The notes under the pieces are model-generated. The model ran no database searches, was not told where the DNA came from, and worked only from the letters and a program-made list of their open reading frames with translations. DNA of 64,000 nucleotides, taken from Helicobacter pylori Shi112 (GTDB lineage Bacteria > Campylobacterota > Campylobacteria > Campylobacterales > Helicobacteraceae). The DNA lies in contig NC_017741.1 in NCBI RefSeq assembly GCF_000277405.1, forward strand, positions 1,364,001-1,428,000, given 5' to 3'. Of the stretch, positions 1 through 10,147 are shown one piece after another (positions within the stretch are counted from its first letter, which is position 1; every line of letters starts with the position of its first letter). Position numbers and translations under genes: made by a program.

Positions 1-255
1 AAAAATGCGGAAAAATCCCAGCCAAACGATCAAAAAGTGGTGGTCATCTCTGTAGATGAGCATGACAATATTTTCGTAGATGACAAACCGACGAATTTAG
101 AAGCTTTGAGCGCTGTAGTCAAACAAACAGACCCTAAAACCCTTATAGACTTAAAAAGCGACAAAAGCTCTCGTTTTGAAACTTTTATCAGCATTATGGA
201 TATTTTAAAAGAGCATAATCATGAAAATTTCTCCATCTCCACAGAAGCTAAGTAA
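1..255 (+). CDS. exbD: ExbD/TolR-family protein, C-terminal part (5' end outside window)
   Basis: The frame is open from base 1, so this is the tail of a gene that starts upstream. About 84 residues are visible. The pattern VVVISVDEHDNIFVDDKPTN followed by a region on SDKSSRFETFISIMDILKEHN matches the periplasmic domain of ExbD/TolR proteins (known family: the ExbB-ExbD proton channel that energises TonB). The N-terminal transmembrane helix with its key Asp lies outside the window. The gene overlaps tonB by 35 bases, as expected for a translationally coupled exbB-exbD-tonB operon. The overlap with tonB and the family pattern make the call safe despite truncation. Confidence 0.9.
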   Translation, partial: KNAEKSQPNDQKVVVISVDEHDNIFVDDKPTNLEALSAVVKQTDPKTLIDLKSDKSSRFETFISIMDILKEHNHENFSISTEAK

Positions 256-1075
256 AGTCTCAACGAGTGTTAGCTTTTTAATCTCTTTTGCCCTATACGC
301 TATAGGGTTTGGCTATTTTTTACTGCGCGAAGAGGTCCCAGCGCCTTTAGCGCAAGCTGGCACCACTAAGGTTACCATGAGTTTAGCCAGCATTAACACT
401 AATTCCAATACAAAGACCAATGCCGAGTCGGCTAAACCCAAAGAAGAGCCTAAAGAAAAACCTAAAGAAAAACCCAAGAAAGAAGAACCCAAAAAAGAGG
501 TTTCAAAGCCTAAGCCTAAACCCAAACCCAAGCCAAAACCTAAGCCTGAACCCAAACCCAAACCCGAGCCTAAGCCAAAACCCGAGCCTAAGCCTGAGCC
601 TAAAGTTGAAGAGGTTAAAAAAGAAGAGCCTAAAGAAGAACCCAAAAAAGAAGAAACTAAAGAGGAAGCTAAAGAAAAAAGCGCTCCTAAACAAGTAACG
701 ACTAAAGACATAGTCAAAGAAAAAGACAAGCAAGAAGAATCCAACAAAACCTCTGAGGGCGCCACTTCTGAAGCTCAAGCTTATAACCCAGGGGTGAGCA
801 ACGAATTTTTAATGAAGATCCAAACCGCTATTTCTTCTAAAAACCGCTACCCTAAAATGGCGCAGATTAGGGGCATTGAGGGCGAAGTGTTAGTGAGCTT
901 TGTGATCAATCCTGATGGGAGCGTTACAGACATTAAAGTCATCAAAAGCAACACGACGGATATTTTAAACCATGCGGCTTTAGAGGCCATTAAAAACGCG
1001 GCGCATTTGTTCCCTAAACCAGAAGAAACCGTGCATCTAAAAATCCCTATCGCTTATAGCTTGAAAGAAGACTAG
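221..1075 (+). CDS. tonB: TonB energy-transducing protein
   Basis: TonB links the ExbBD proton channel in the inner membrane to TonB-dependent outer-membrane transporters, in H. pylori for nickel, iron complexes and cobalamin. The 284-residue product has one N-terminal membrane segment (about residues 15-36). A long periplasm-spanning stretch (about 70-170) follows, made of Lys-Pro and Glu-Pro dipeptide repeats with Lys/Glu-rich flanks. The C-terminal TonB domain (about 190-284) contains YPKMAQIRGIEGEVLVSF and DGSVTDIKV. The start at 221 lies inside exbD, so translation is probably coupled. The repeat coding DNA (about 440-600) is a run of near-identical hexamers that could change length by slippage. 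A long minus-strand ORF over it is only the antisense of the repeat. Confidence 0.95.
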   Translation: MKISPSPQKLSKVSTSVSFLISFALYAIGFGYFLLREEVPAPLAQAGTTKVTMSLASINTNSNTKTNAESAKPKEEPKEKPKEKPKKEEPKKEVSKPKPKPKPKPKPKPEPKPKPEPKPKPEPKPEPKVEEVKKEEPKEEPKKEETKEEAKEKSAPKQVTTKDIVKEKDKQEESNKTSEGATSEAQAYNPGVSNEFLMKIQTAISSKNRYPKMAQIRGIEGEVLVSFVINPDGSVTDIKVIKSNTTDILNHAALEAIKNAAHLFPKPEETVHLKIPIAYSLKED

Positions 1076-1084
1076 CCAGTCTTT

Positions 1085-1114
1085 CTTTTAAAGGCGGTTT
1101 TTAAGCCTTAAAAG
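1085..1114 (+). terminator. Possible hairpin after tonB
   Basis: Arms at 1085-1095 and 1105-1114 (CTTTTAAAGGC and GCCTTAAAAG) pair with a one-base bulge around a nine-base loop, just after the tonB stop. There is no clear U-run after it, so termination is only a guess. Confidence 0.3.
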
Positions 1115-1240
1115 TTGAATCAAACCCCCATTTTTCCCAATTTACAAAACAAAATCTCTAAAATTTAGAGCTAAAATTAGCCATAAAATTCCATTTATTG
1201 CTTATAACACGAAATCTCTTTTTATCAAAGAAAAATCTAT

Positions 1241-1636
1241 TCAGGTGTGGGTATGGATGCGCTTTATAACTTCATTAACGATAAAAACACTAACTTTTTA
1301 GGCAAGAACAACAAGCTCTCCGTGGGGCTTTTTGGTGGCTTTGCGTTAGCCGGGGCTTCGTGGTTTAATTCCTAGCAAGTGAATTTGACCATGATGAATG
1401 GCATTGATAACGCTAATGTCAGCACTTCTAATTTCCAATTTTTATTCAATTTAGGCTTGAGAATGAACCTTGCCAAAAATAAAAAGAAAAACAGCGATCA
1501 TGCCGCACAGAGCATGGCGTGGAATTGGGCGTGAAAATCCCTACCATTAACACACGGATTATTATTCTTTCATGGGCACTGAACTCAAATACAGAAGGCT
1601 CTATAGCGTGCACTTAAATCATGTGTTTGCTTACTA
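1241..1636 (+). pseudogene. Decayed Hop-family outer-membrane porin, 3' end only
   Basis: Translated fragments read VGMDALYNFINDKNTNFLGK, then KLSVGLFGGFALAG, NLTMMNGIDNANVSTSNFQF, FNLGLRMNLAKNKKKNSDHA and RRLYSVHLNHVFAY. These are the conserved C-terminal beta-strands of H. pylori Hop outer-membrane proteins, which normally end in an aromatic residue. The frame is broken by an in-frame TAG at about 1375 and by at least two small indels (around 1515 and 1550). Nothing upstream resembles the rest of a Hop gene, so only the last 130 codons or so survive. This position in H. pylori normally carries a Hop-family gene, so I infer deletion followed by decay. Such fragments can still donate sequence to other hop genes by gene conversion. 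Confidence 0.8.
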
Positions 1637-1645
1637 GGTGCACAC

Positions 1646-1667
1646 AAACCCTCTTTTAAGGGGGTTT
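1646..1667 (+). terminator. Hairpin downstream of the Hop remnant
   Basis: AAACCCTC (1646-1653) pairs with GGGGGTTT (1660-1667) around a six-base loop just after the final TAG of the porin remnant. It resembles the terminators that follow intact hop genes, but the U-run is weak. Confidence 0.4.
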
Positions 1668-1776
1668 CATTGCAAAATGCCGTGCTTATGAGTTTTGATT
1701 AAAATTTGGTTATTCACAAAGGCATGAAAGCCTTTTGCAAACAACTTCTTTAATTTTGTTTTTAAGAAAACGCTTT

Positions 1777-2505
1777 TTAACTTTTTTTCACTTTCTTTTC
1801 TATGAAGATATTCAAGCATTCTATGAGCAAGGCAAAACCAATGCCCGCATACAAGTAATTTTTATTGATGTGCAAATGCAATCCTTCTAAAAACAAAAAC
1901 ACGCCCACAACGAGCAAAAAAACAAAGGCTAAAGTTTTGATGCGGTAGTGTTTTTCAATAAAATTGCCAACGATTTTGGAAAAAAACATCATCACTATTA
2001 CAGATAAAATAATGGCAAGCGCCATGACTTCTAAGTGTTTAGCGATCCCAATAGCCGTGATCACAGAGTCTAAAGAAAAGACGATGTCTAAAAACATGAT
2101 TTCTATTAAGGCGATGAAAAAGCCAAACGCTTTTTCTTGGTGTTTTTCTTTAGGATAGATCTGCTCTTTTAGTTCCACTAACGCTTTAAAAGCCAAAAAC
2201 ACCCCCCCTACAAGCAGCACCACATCACGCCATGAAAAGCTCATGCCTGCTAAAGTGAATAAAGGCTTTTGCAAGTGGCTGATAAAAAACAAGCTCCCTA
2301 AAAGCCCTATGCGAGCGATCATAGCCAGGCCCAAGCCTAAGATCATGGCTTTATTTTGCTGGTGTTTGGGGAGTTTATAGACCATCACCGTGATAAAAAT
2401 GATGTTGTCAATCCCTAAAATGATTTCTAAAAGCGTGAGCGTAGTCAAGGAGATTATGCCATGCGTTGTAGAAAGAGCGTCTAATAGTGAGGACAAAAAT
2501 TCCAT
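1777..2505 (-). CDS. TerC/YkoY-family integral membrane protein
   Basis: The 242-residue protein is almost entirely hydrophobic helices. It carries the family patterns LEIILGIDNIIFI near residue 27 and EIMFLDIVFSLDSVITAIG near residue 135, whose paired acidic residues in membrane helices are typical of TerC-type proteins. Known members are linked to tellurite resistance and to manganese or metal export; the substrate here cannot be told. It lies 6 bases after corA on the same strand, so the two are probably co-transcribed, which fits a role in metal-ion balance. It is the last gene of the minus-strand run and converges on the porin remnant. Confidence 0.85.
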   Translation of the reverse strand: MEFLSSLLDALSTTHGIISLTTLTLLEIILGIDNIIFITVMVYKLPKHQQNKAMILGLGLAMIARIGLLGSLFFISHLQKPLFTLAGMSFSWRDVVLLVGGVFLAFKALVELKEQIYPKEKHQEKAFGFFIALIEIMFLDIVFSLDSVITAIGIAKHLEVMALAIILSVIVMMFFSKIVGNFIEKHYRIKTLAFVFLLVVGVFLFLEGLHLHINKNYLYAGIGFALLIECLNIFIEKKVKKS

Positions 2506-2511
2506 GAAAGG

Positions 2512-3468
2512 CTACAACCAGCCTTTCTTTTTAAAATAAACCACTGGGAGGATCGTAGAAATCGCCATGACAATCAATGCGAAAAGATACCCGTATTGCC
2601 ATTCTAACTCCGGCATGAATTTAAAATTCATGCCATAAATCGTGCCGATCAAAGTGGGGGGCATCATCGCCATGGTCGCCACCGTGAAGAGCTTGATGAT
2701 TTTATTTTGCTCCACATTGACTTGAGAAGCGAACAGGTTTTGAATGTTGTCTAGGGAGTTGAGATTGACCGTTGTAGACTCCACTAAAGAGCTAAAATCG
2801 GTTAAAATGATATTTAAATTATTTTTAGTATCGCTATCCACTTTATTGCTCCTTAATAAAGCGGTAATAATGCGCCGTTTGTCAAAAAAGGAATCCCTTA
2901 AAGCCACATTAAATTCTTGCAAATTGGACAAGCGCACTAAAATATCATCATGCGTAGAAGTTTCTTTGAAAATGATGTTTTTGCGCAACAGGCTCGTTTG
3001 TTTGTTGATCCACTCTAGGCATTCTACCCCTTTTTCAAAATACACTTCAAAGATTTTGGTTAGAATATCAAACCCGTCTTCAAATTTCTTAGGGCTAGCC
3101 AAAACCTTTTTTTGGATAGAATCAAAGATTTCTAAAGTCCCGTAATAAATCGTGAAAAGAATGTTATTAGACAAAATAAAGGTCGCCATTTCCGTGTGGA
3201 AAGTCTCATTTTCATCCTGGTTAGTGAAAAAAGCGTTGATCGTAACGCTGGAGCTGTCTTCCCAATATTTGGTAACTGATGAGACTCGTTGGGAATGGTC
3301 TGTGTTGTAATGGATAGCGTATTCTTGGATTAGAGTGGCCAATTCATTGGGCGTAGGGTTGATGAGCTCAAACCATAAAACCTCATTTTCTTCTATATCA
3401 AAGCCATTAAAATCATTAAAGCGTTTTTTAATGACAAATTTTTGCTGTTTGAAAAACACATTCACCAT
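2512..3468 (-). CDS. corA: CorA magnesium/cobalt/nickel transporter
   Basis: This is a 318-residue protein of the CorA-MIT family. A long cytoplasmic, mostly helical domain is followed by two C-terminal membrane helices. The family signature YGMN (GMN at residues 279-281) ends the first helix, and the second helix is followed by the basic tail FKKKGWL. CorA forms a pentameric channel that takes up Mg2+; in H. pylori it is also reported to affect Co2+ and Ni2+. It is 15 bases downstream of pgk and 6 bases upstream of the TerC-like gene. Length and motif are normal. Confidence 0.95.
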   Translation of the reverse strand: MVNVFFKQQKFVIKKRFNDFNGFDIEENEVLWFELINPTPNELATLIQEYAIHYNTDHSQRVSSVTKYWEDSSSVTINAFFTNQDENETFHTEMATFILSNNILFTIYYGTLEIFDSIQKKVLASPKKFEDGFDILTKIFEVYFEKGVECLEWINKQTSLLRKNIIFKETSTHDDILVRLSNLQEFNVALRDSFFDKRRIITALLRSNKVDSDTKNNLNIILTDFSSLVESTTVNLNSLDNIQNLFASQVNVEQNKIIKLFTVATMAMMPPTLIGTIYGMNFKFMPELEWQYGYLFALIVMAISTILPVVYFKKKGWL

Positions 3469-3483
3469 AAGCGATCCTTAGAG

Positions 3484-4692
3484 TTAATGGCGTTTATCCA
3501 AAACCTCAAAACAAGGTAAAATCTTGCCCTCTAATAATTCCAAACTCGCTCCCCCACCGGTGGAAATAAAACTCATGTTATCCTTTTCGCCCGCGCGGTT
3601 GATCGCATCAATGGTATCGCCCCCACCAATGAGCGAGAAAGCGTAAGTGTCAGCGATTTTGTGGGCTAAAAAGGTTGTGCCTCTGGCAAATTCTTGTTTT
3701 TCATGCACGCCTAAGGGGCCATTCCATATGATCGTGGGCGCGCTCTCTATGACTTCAGAAAATAATTTCACGCTCGCAGGCCCTATATCAGCGATCTTGT
3801 GTTTAGGCTCAATGTCTTGGACGGGTGAAATTTTGATGTGTTTGGGGTTAAGAATATCATCAGTGGTTACAGCGTCTATGGGTAAATAGACTTTGACTTT
3901 TTTTTCTTTCGCGCTTTTTAATAACTCTAGGGCGTCATTGATCAGGGCGTCTTCTACAGAAGAATCTTGCACATCATAGCCCAAGGCTTTTAAGAAGGTG
4001 TTACTCATCGCTCCGGCAATGATGATTTTGTCAATGAGATCTAAAATGTTTTTTAATAAGGTGAGTTTGGAGCTGACCTTAGCCCCCCCTACAATCAACA
4101 ATAAAGGGCGTAAAGGGTGGTTAAACGCTTGATAAAACGAATCAATTTCCTTTTTGAGTAAAAACCCGCTCACTTTAATGGGGGCGAATTTAGCGGTGCC
4201 ATAAGTGCTGGCATGCTTTCTGTGGCTCGTGCCAAAAGCGTCATTCACAAACACATCGCACAAGCCCGCTAAATCTTTAGCCAGATTTTCATCATTTTCT
4301 TCTTCACCCTTTAAAAAGCGGATGTTTTCTAAAAGAAAAATCCTTGTGGGCGCGTTTTCGTTTAAAGCTTGCTTGAGTTGCGCGATATTTTGAGAAAAAA
4401 CCACTTCATGGTTTAAGAGCCTTTCAAGGCGTTTCAAAAAGGGCTTTAAACTCAATTTTTCTTCAACCCCTTTAGGGCGGCCCAAATGGCTCACCAAAAT
4501 AATATCTTTAGCCTTATTGTCAATACAAAATTGGATGGTAGGCAAGCTCTCTCTAATGCGCGTGTCATCGGTAATATTCAAATTTTCATCTAAAGGCACA
4601 TTAAAATCCACTCTAATAAGCACCCTTTTATGGCCCACTTCCACTTCTTGAATGTTTTTAACGTTTTGCATAAACGACATTTTAGCTAACAT
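3484..4692 (-). CDS. pgk: Phosphoglycerate kinase
   Basis: Phosphoglycerate kinase transfers a phosphate between 1,3-bisphosphoglycerate and ADP; in H. pylori it probably runs mostly in the gluconeogenic direction. The 402-residue length is normal. Visible motifs are VLIRVDFNVPLDE near residue 25, SHLGRPKG, NDAFGTSHRKHAS, GGAKVSSK and the C-terminal nucleotide site GGGDT. The ORF starts MLAKMSFMQ; starts at Met5 or Met8 are also possible, since the conserved fold begins after residue 9. It lies 15 bases after gapA, its pathway neighbour. Confidence 0.97.
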   Translation of the reverse strand: MLAKMSFMQNVKNIQEVEVGHKRVLIRVDFNVPLDENLNITDDTRIRESLPTIQFCIDNKAKDIILVSHLGRPKGVEEKLSLKPFLKRLERLLNHEVVFSQNIAQLKQALNENAPTRIFLLENIRFLKGEEENDENLAKDLAGLCDVFVNDAFGTSHRKHASTYGTAKFAPIKVSGFLLKKEIDSFYQAFNHPLRPLLLIVGGAKVSSKLTLLKNILDLIDKIIIAGAMSNTFLKALGYDVQDSSVEDALINDALELLKSAKEKKVKVYLPIDAVTTDDILNPKHIKISPVQDIEPKHKIADIGPASVKLFSEVIESAPTIIWNGPLGVHEKQEFARGTTFLAHKIADTYAFSLIGGGDTIDAINRAGEKDNMSFISTGGGASLELLEGKILPCFEVLDKRH

Positions 4693-4707
4693 GAAAAATC
4701 CTTTCTT

Positions 4708-5709
<1,002 letters not shown>

Positions 5710-5725
5710 TTATTTAAAAACCACC

Positions 5726-5731
5726 ATTTTA
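5726..5731 (-). promoter_or_regulatory. Likely -10 box for gapA-pgk
   Basis: On the minus strand the sequence TGTGATAAAAT gives an extended -10 (TAAAAT) about 25 bases before the gapA ATG, in the only sizeable gap of this minus-strand run. Confidence 0.45.
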
Positions 5732-5788
5732 TCACAAATGCTCTTAAATAAAGGCATTCTTAAGGGGTTCTGTCTCATTAAGCATCAA

Positions 5789-6490
5789 TCATAAACTAAA
5801 ATCAAAATCCTTATGATAAACCTCTCTGTGGGCGTTTTGGATGCTTGTAAAAACCCCACTCCCTAAAAACCCCCTAGATAAGGGGCTAGGGTGAGGGGCG
5901 GTGATGATGATGTGCTTGTTTTTGGGGATTAGATCGATCTTTTTTTGCGCGATCTTTCCTAATAACACCACGATCAAGGGAGCGTTGGCTTCAAAAAGGC
6001 GCATCAATATTTGATCGCTAAAAGCTTCCCAGCCGATGCGTTTGTGCGAAGCGGCTTGGTTTTTTTCCACGCTTAAAATGGCGTTCAATAACAGCATGCC
6101 CCTTTTAGCCCATGCGCTCAAATCCCCGCAACAAGGCACAGACACGCCTAAATTCGCATGCAATTCTTTAAAAATATTTTTTAAGCTTGGGGGGATGGGG
6201 GCGTTTTTTTCCACGCTAAAGCTTAAGCCCATCGCCACAGGCAATTCTTGCTGATTTTTTAGGTAGGTGGAATGGTAGGGATCTTGCCCTAAAAGGATGA
6301 TTTTAACCGCGCTAGGGGGCGTTAGATTGAGCGCATAAAACAGATTGGAGCTTTTAGGGAAAATGGTTTTAGGGCTTTTTAGAGCTTCTAAGTAGCGTTT
6401 TTCTATTTCTAAAAAATAAGGCTTTTTAAATTCGCTTTGCAAAAACTCCCGCCAAGCCAAACTTAAAGGAGCGCAGTCAAAAAGTTTCAT
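5789..6490 (-). CDS. ung: Uracil-DNA glycosylase
   Basis: Family 1 uracil-DNA glycosylase, which removes uracil from DNA to start base-excision repair. The 233-residue protein has the water-activating motif GQDPYHS with the catalytic Asp at 70, and the C-terminal motif HPSPLSRGF with the catalytic His at 200. Both are intact and the length is standard. The start overlaps the plsC stop by 4 bases (ATGA), so it is translationally coupled to plsC. Confidence 0.97.
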   Translation of the reverse strand: MKLFDCAPLSLAWREFLQSEFKKPYFLEIEKRYLEALKSPKTIFPKSSNLFYALNLTPPSAVKIILLGQDPYHSTYLKNQQELPVAMGLSFSVEKNAPIPPSLKNIFKELHANLGVSVPCCGDLSAWAKRGMLLLNAILSVEKNQAASHKRIGWEAFSDQILMRLFEANAPLIVVLLGKIAQKKIDLIPKNKHIIITAPHPSPLSRGFLGSGVFTSIQNAHREVYHKDFDFSL

Positions 6491-7209
6491 GGTTCGCTAG
6501 GGTTTAATTCATGGTAGTGTTTTAAATACTCTTTTTGCATGCGTTCTTGTAATTCTTCATACCAAGTGGACGAGCTAAAATTGGGCGTATAGCTTTCTAG
6601 CATGACTAAACGGGTGCGGGCTTTATAGGCTTCTAGGGGTTTGGAATTAAAGATTTTAATGGAATTGATTAACACCATGGGTTGGATTTTGAGCTGGAAT
6701 TTTTCGGCGATGATTTTAGCCCCTTGCTTGAAAGGGAGGAATTTTTCTCCTCCTTTGCCTCTAGTGCCTTCAGGGAAAATCACTAAAGGGCGGTTTTGAT
6801 CTAGCTTTTCTTTACACGCTTTCAAAAGGCTCACAATCCCCTTTTTATCCTCTCTGTCAATTAAAATCATTCCCGTATCCGTTAGGGCATGCCCATAAAA
6901 AGGGATTTCGCCCAACTCTTTTTTAGCGATCCAGCAAATATTGCTAGGGTGGTAGGCTTCTAAATAAATGATGTCTAGTAAGCTTTGGTGGTTTAGGACA
7001 ATGAGTTTAGCGTCCGTATCAAAAGCGCCTATTTTTTCTAAAGTAACCCCGGTAAGGGGAAAAAAGCACGAACAAGCCCTACGGCTAGAGCGGGCGTTAT
7101 TGTTTTTGCGGTTAAAATAATTGAAAACAATGATAACGGCTAAGCCTATAGCGATCACTAAAGCCCTATAAATCGCTCTTAAACGATTGGATTTTTTATT
7201 TGACTTCAT
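6487..7209 (-). CDS. plsC: 1-acyl-sn-glycerol-3-phosphate acyltransferase
   Basis: PlsC acylates lysophosphatidic acid to phosphatidic acid in phospholipid synthesis. The 240-residue protein begins with a basic stretch and a membrane helix (about 13-30). The catalytic HX4D motif is NHQSLLD (His74, Asp79) and the acyl-acceptor motif is [10 protein letters not shown] near residue 145. Its start overlaps the end of the preceding SH3-domain gene by 14 bases and its stop overlaps ung by 4 bases, so the three genes are tightly coupled. Confidence 0.93.
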   Translation of the reverse strand: MKSNKKSNRLRAIYRALVIAIGLAVIIVFNYFNRKNNNARSSRRACSCFFPLTGVTLEKIGAFDTDAKLIVLNHQSLLDIIYLEAYHPSNICWIAKKELGEIPFYGHALTDTGMILIDREDKKGIVSLLKACKEKLDQNRPLVIFPEGTRGKGGEKFLPFKQGAKIIAEKFQLKIQPMVLINSIKIFNSKPLEAYKARTRLVMLESYTPNFSSSTWYEELQERMQKEYLKHYHELNPSEP

Positions 7210-8359
7210 CTTTTTTGACCCACCCTATTTGTTCATGCGGCGTTAGGATTTTATAATAATCATCATGCGAACCTAAGATTTTAATCGGCATTTCATTTTT
7301 AGAAAGCCCTAAAATGGTGGAATTTTGCGTGGGCAGAATGCGGATTTTTTTATGAGCGAGCAAAAGGGCTGATTTTTGCGTGAATAAAAGGTGATACAAA
7401 ACAAACCCTAAGCACAAAATCCCAAGCCCTAAAAAAATGAGTTTGCGCCCAAAAATGAAAAACAGCACCAAGAAAAACACGCACAAAGCGAGCAGCGCCA
7501 CATTAGAAAAGACTAAAAAATTGTTTTTAGGGATGAGATCGCTTTGAATACCGGTAGTGTCTTGAGTGGGAATGGTTGAAAAAGATAAGGTTTTAAACTG
7601 CCTGTTTGAAAGCGAAAAATAATCAAAAGAAAGGTTTTGAATGGTTTTAGGCAACACGCAATAATAAAAAACGCTCCCTTCTTTAGCCTTGATCTGGTTT
7701 AAAGAGGCGTTATCAAACCCTTGTTTTAGCGCTTCTTTGATGTGAAAATCTTCCCAATTAGCCTCTTTGAACGCCAATTCCACCACCAAAATATTGTTTT
7801 TATCGTCATAATCTTTGGTTTTGTATTGCAAAACTTGTAAATCTTTAGCCATGACATTCGCGTAACGAGGGTTTTTGGATAAATCCGTTACTTGCAAAGT
7901 AACTTTTGGGGCTATGGAATGATCTATGTATTTGTCTTTATTGGAAAACGCGCTCACTTCTAAAGACGGAATGTTCGCTTTTACGCCCTTAATCTTGTAA
8001 TAATAAGTCGCTCTGAAAAGCTCTTTTTCCACCTTTTTCCATTTAGGCATTTTGCTTAAAAGCTCAATTTGGGTTTTATCCAGCCCGTCTTTGATTTTGG
8101 CTTCCAAAAACTCAGCGTCAAACAGCAATAAATCATAAGTTACGCCTATGATTTGACCGATATAAACCGGGTTGTTTTCCAAATCTTCTAATTGGGGGAT
8201 TTTCACATAAACCACTTTAGCCTTGATTTCTTCTGGGTCATGAGTGTTTTCAGCGACCAAAAAGGTGGCTAAAAGGCTTAAAATCAAACCGATGGTTTTA
8301 ACGATTTTGATTGAATGAGCGCAAAAACCCATTAACGATTTTTCAAATAAAAACCCCAT
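7196..8359 (-). CDS. Secreted/membrane protein with C-terminal SH3-like domain
   Basis: The product has 387 residues and I know no specific function for it. It has a signal or anchor segment (about 18-36), a long periplasmic region rich in beta-type sequence, then one or two membrane helices (about 285-330). The C-terminal cytoplasmic or periplasmic domain ([11 protein letters not shown] to [11 protein letters not shown]) reads as a bacterial SH3b fold. The general layout recalls BatD-like proteins, but that is a resemblance only. It starts 6 bases after ctpA and overlaps plsC by 14 bases. An alternative start exists at Met10. Confidence 0.75.
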   Translation of the reverse strand: MGFLFEKSLMGFCAHSIKIVKTIGLILSLLATFLVAENTHDPEEIKAKVVYVKIPQLEDLENNPVYIGQIIGVTYDLLLFDAEFLEAKIKDGLDKTQIELLSKMPKWKKVEKELFRATYYYKIKGVKANIPSLEVSAFSNKDKYIDHSIAPKVTLQVTDLSKNPRYANVMAKDLQVLQYKTKDYDDKNNILVVELAFKEANWEDFHIKEALKQGFDNASLNQIKAKEGSVFYYCVLPKTIQNLSFDYFSLSNRQFKTLSFSTIPTQDTTGIQSDLIPKNNFLVFSNVALLALCVFFLVLFFIFGRKLIFLGLGILCLGFVLYHLLFTQKSALLLAHKKIRILPTQNSTILGLSKNEMPIKILGSHDDYYKILTPHEQIGWVKKDEVK

Positions 8360-8365
8360 GAGTTT

Positions 8366-9730
8366 TTATTTCTTCTTAGGCGCTTTTTCATCCATTTTAT
8401 CATCCACGATAGACCAGGTTTTCAAGCTGTCAATGGCGGTTTTTAGTTGAATATCATCGTTGATCATTTTAGGGGTAACCTCTTTTTCCTCTTCGTTTTT
8501 CTTGTCTTTATCCGCCTCTTTGGAATTAGGGGTTTTATCGTCAATCTTTTTAAGCTCTTGCTCTAAATGGTGTTTTAGATCCGCTTCTTTCAAGCTGAAT
8601 TTGTTTTCATTTTCTGGCGCTTTACCCGGATAAATCACAATATCAGGCGTGATCCCCTTAGCTTGAATGGTGCGCCCGCTCGGCAAATAGTAGCGCGCGG
8701 TCGTGATCTTAATGGCTTCGTCTTTATTGACAGGGAGCAGCATCTGCACGCTTCCCTTACCAAAGGTTTTTTCACCGATAATGATGGCTCGTTTGTGATC
8801 TTGCAGTGCCCCTGCTACGATCTCGCTCGCGCTCGCTGAACCGCCATTGACTAACACCGCAATAGGCAAATTGGTATAAGGGGCTCTGCCATTAGCCTTG
8901 TATTCTAAATTTTCCTCCTTATTTTTGCCTTTTTGAGAGACTAAAATCCCCTCTTTAACGAAGAGGTTAGACAAACCCACCGCTTGGTTTAACAGCCCTC
9001 CAGGATTGCCTCTTAAATCCAACACGATCCCCTTAGTCTTAGGGTTAGCTTTTAAGCCGTCTAAAACCGATTTGGTAACATTCTTGTCAAAACTACTCAC
9101 TCTCACATACAAATAAGGGGTGTCTTTAACCTTTTTCACAGAGACAGAGGGGATTTTGATGATGTCTCTAACAATATTAAACACCAAGGGTTTTGGCTCG
9201 TTTTTTCTCACAATGGTGATCTGGATAGGGGTCTTTGGCTTGCCGCGCATGAGATTGATCGCATCATCAATGCTCATGCTCAGCGTGCTTTCGTTGTTGA
9301 TTTTTAAAATGTTATCGCCCGCTTTAACCCCAGCCTTGTAAGCTGGAGTGCCTTCTAAAGGGGCAATAACGGTTAAAACGCCATCGCGCATGCCCACCGT
9401 GATCCCAAGCCCCCCAAATTCGCCCTCGGTTTGGGCTTGAAATTCCTTAAACTTCTTTTCATTCAAATACGCTGAATGCGCGTCCAAATTAGAGAGCAAG
9501 CCTTCAATCGCTTTAGTCATGATCTCAGAAATGGTGATTTTATCCACATATTTTTTTTCAATTTCTGTAACCACATTAGTGAAACGATTGAACGCTTCCA
9601 CCCTTTTAGCCGCTAATTCTTGCGGATCTTCTTTAACCGGCTTGACCGGCTTTTTTTCCTTAACTTCACCACCATGCAAACTCACAGCAAGAGAAATCGC
9701 TAACAACCCTTTAAAAAGTCGTTTTGTCAT
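8366..9730 (-). CDS. ctpA: Carboxy-terminal processing protease (S41)
   Basis: This is a periplasmic serine protease of the CtpA/Prc family. The order is signal peptide, PDZ domain (about 100-185, with GGLGITV and AGVKAGDNILKIN), then the S41 catalytic domain. It has the Ser motif GGSASASEIVAGAL near residue 300 and the general-base Lys in FGKGSVQ near 325. A charged Lys/Glu-rich stretch precedes the C-terminus. The frame stays open to a GTG at 9745, but the ATG at 9730 gives a clean signal peptide (MTKRLFKGLLAISLAVSLHG), so I choose it. It is the first gene of the minus-strand run down to 1777. Confidence 0.92.
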   Translation of the reverse strand: MTKRLFKGLLAISLAVSLHGGEVKEKKPVKPVKEDPQELAAKRVEAFNRFTNVVTEIEKKYVDKITISEIMTKAIEGLLSNLDAHSAYLNEKKFKEFQAQTEGEFGGLGITVGMRDGVLTVIAPLEGTPAYKAGVKAGDNILKINNESTLSMSIDDAINLMRGKPKTPIQITIVRKNEPKPLVFNIVRDIIKIPSVSVKKVKDTPYLYVRVSSFDKNVTKSVLDGLKANPKTKGIVLDLRGNPGGLLNQAVGLSNLFVKEGILVSQKGKNKEENLEYKANGRAPYTNLPIAVLVNGGSASASEIVAGALQDHKRAIIIGEKTFGKGSVQMLLPVNKDEAIKITTARYYLPSGRTIQAKGITPDIVIYPGKAPENENKFSLKEADLKHHLEQELKKIDDKTPNSKEADKDKKNEEEKEVTPKMINDDIQLKTAIDSLKTWSIVDDKMDEKAPKKK

Positions 9731-9852
9731 TGTTAATAGCACCACCCATTTTTGAGATTAGAAAGAATCACCTTTAAGGTTTTATTCAATTTTTTGCGTT
9801 TATTCTATCTAAAATTTAGATAACATGCCCATTCATTCACTCATTTTGAGCC

Positions 9853-10147
9853 TAAACGATACAACAAAAACGCATAACTCCCCGATCCATTCACATGCAA
9901 ATCGCAAAGCATGTTCGTTGCAAAAAGATTAGAAATGGGGCTTACTTTAGAGCCTCTATCGCAAATTAAAGCGAGATTGGATAAGGCAGAATAAAGGGAA
10001 AGCTGTTCCCCCACCTCTGCGCTAGATGTTGTTATCGCTTGCTTCTTTGCTGATGAATGCGCCATCAAAGTCAAGGCTGGCTTTGGCTTGATGCGATATA
10101 AGGGGCTATTATTGATATAAAGCCGTTGTTCTGGCTCGTTATGAGAG
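9853..10147 (-). repeat. Repeat copy A: truncated 3' end of the type IIG gene
   Basis: Bases 9853-10098 match 12237-12482 at about 95% (12 mismatches counted by eye, no gaps), and 10112-10147 match 12774-12809 exactly. Copy A therefore joins two parts of the neighbouring type IIG gene that are about 290 bases apart in the intact copy. On the minus strand it encodes an open frame from HNEPEQRLYIN through LALICDRGSKVSPI to a TGA just after SYAFLLYRLGSK. I read it as the far side of a target duplication created when the HinfI-like R-M pair (10139-12111) inserted. Confidence 0.85.

Noticed and set aside
313-765. 150-residue minus-strand ORF rich in Gly/Leu/Ser opposite tonB
   Set aside because: It is the mirror of the Pro-Lys/Pro-Glu repeats of tonB; no ribosome site and no independent folded sequence.
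9806-9822. Near-palindrome TATCTAAAATTTAGATA upstream of ctpA (and a similar one at 1156-1170)
   Set aside because: Short and AT-only; such palindromes are expected by chance in this composition and I cannot tie them to a known regulator.
9841-10074. Separate 77-residue gene
   Set aside because: It is part of repeat copy A (a gene fragment); the apparent start is internal to the repeat.
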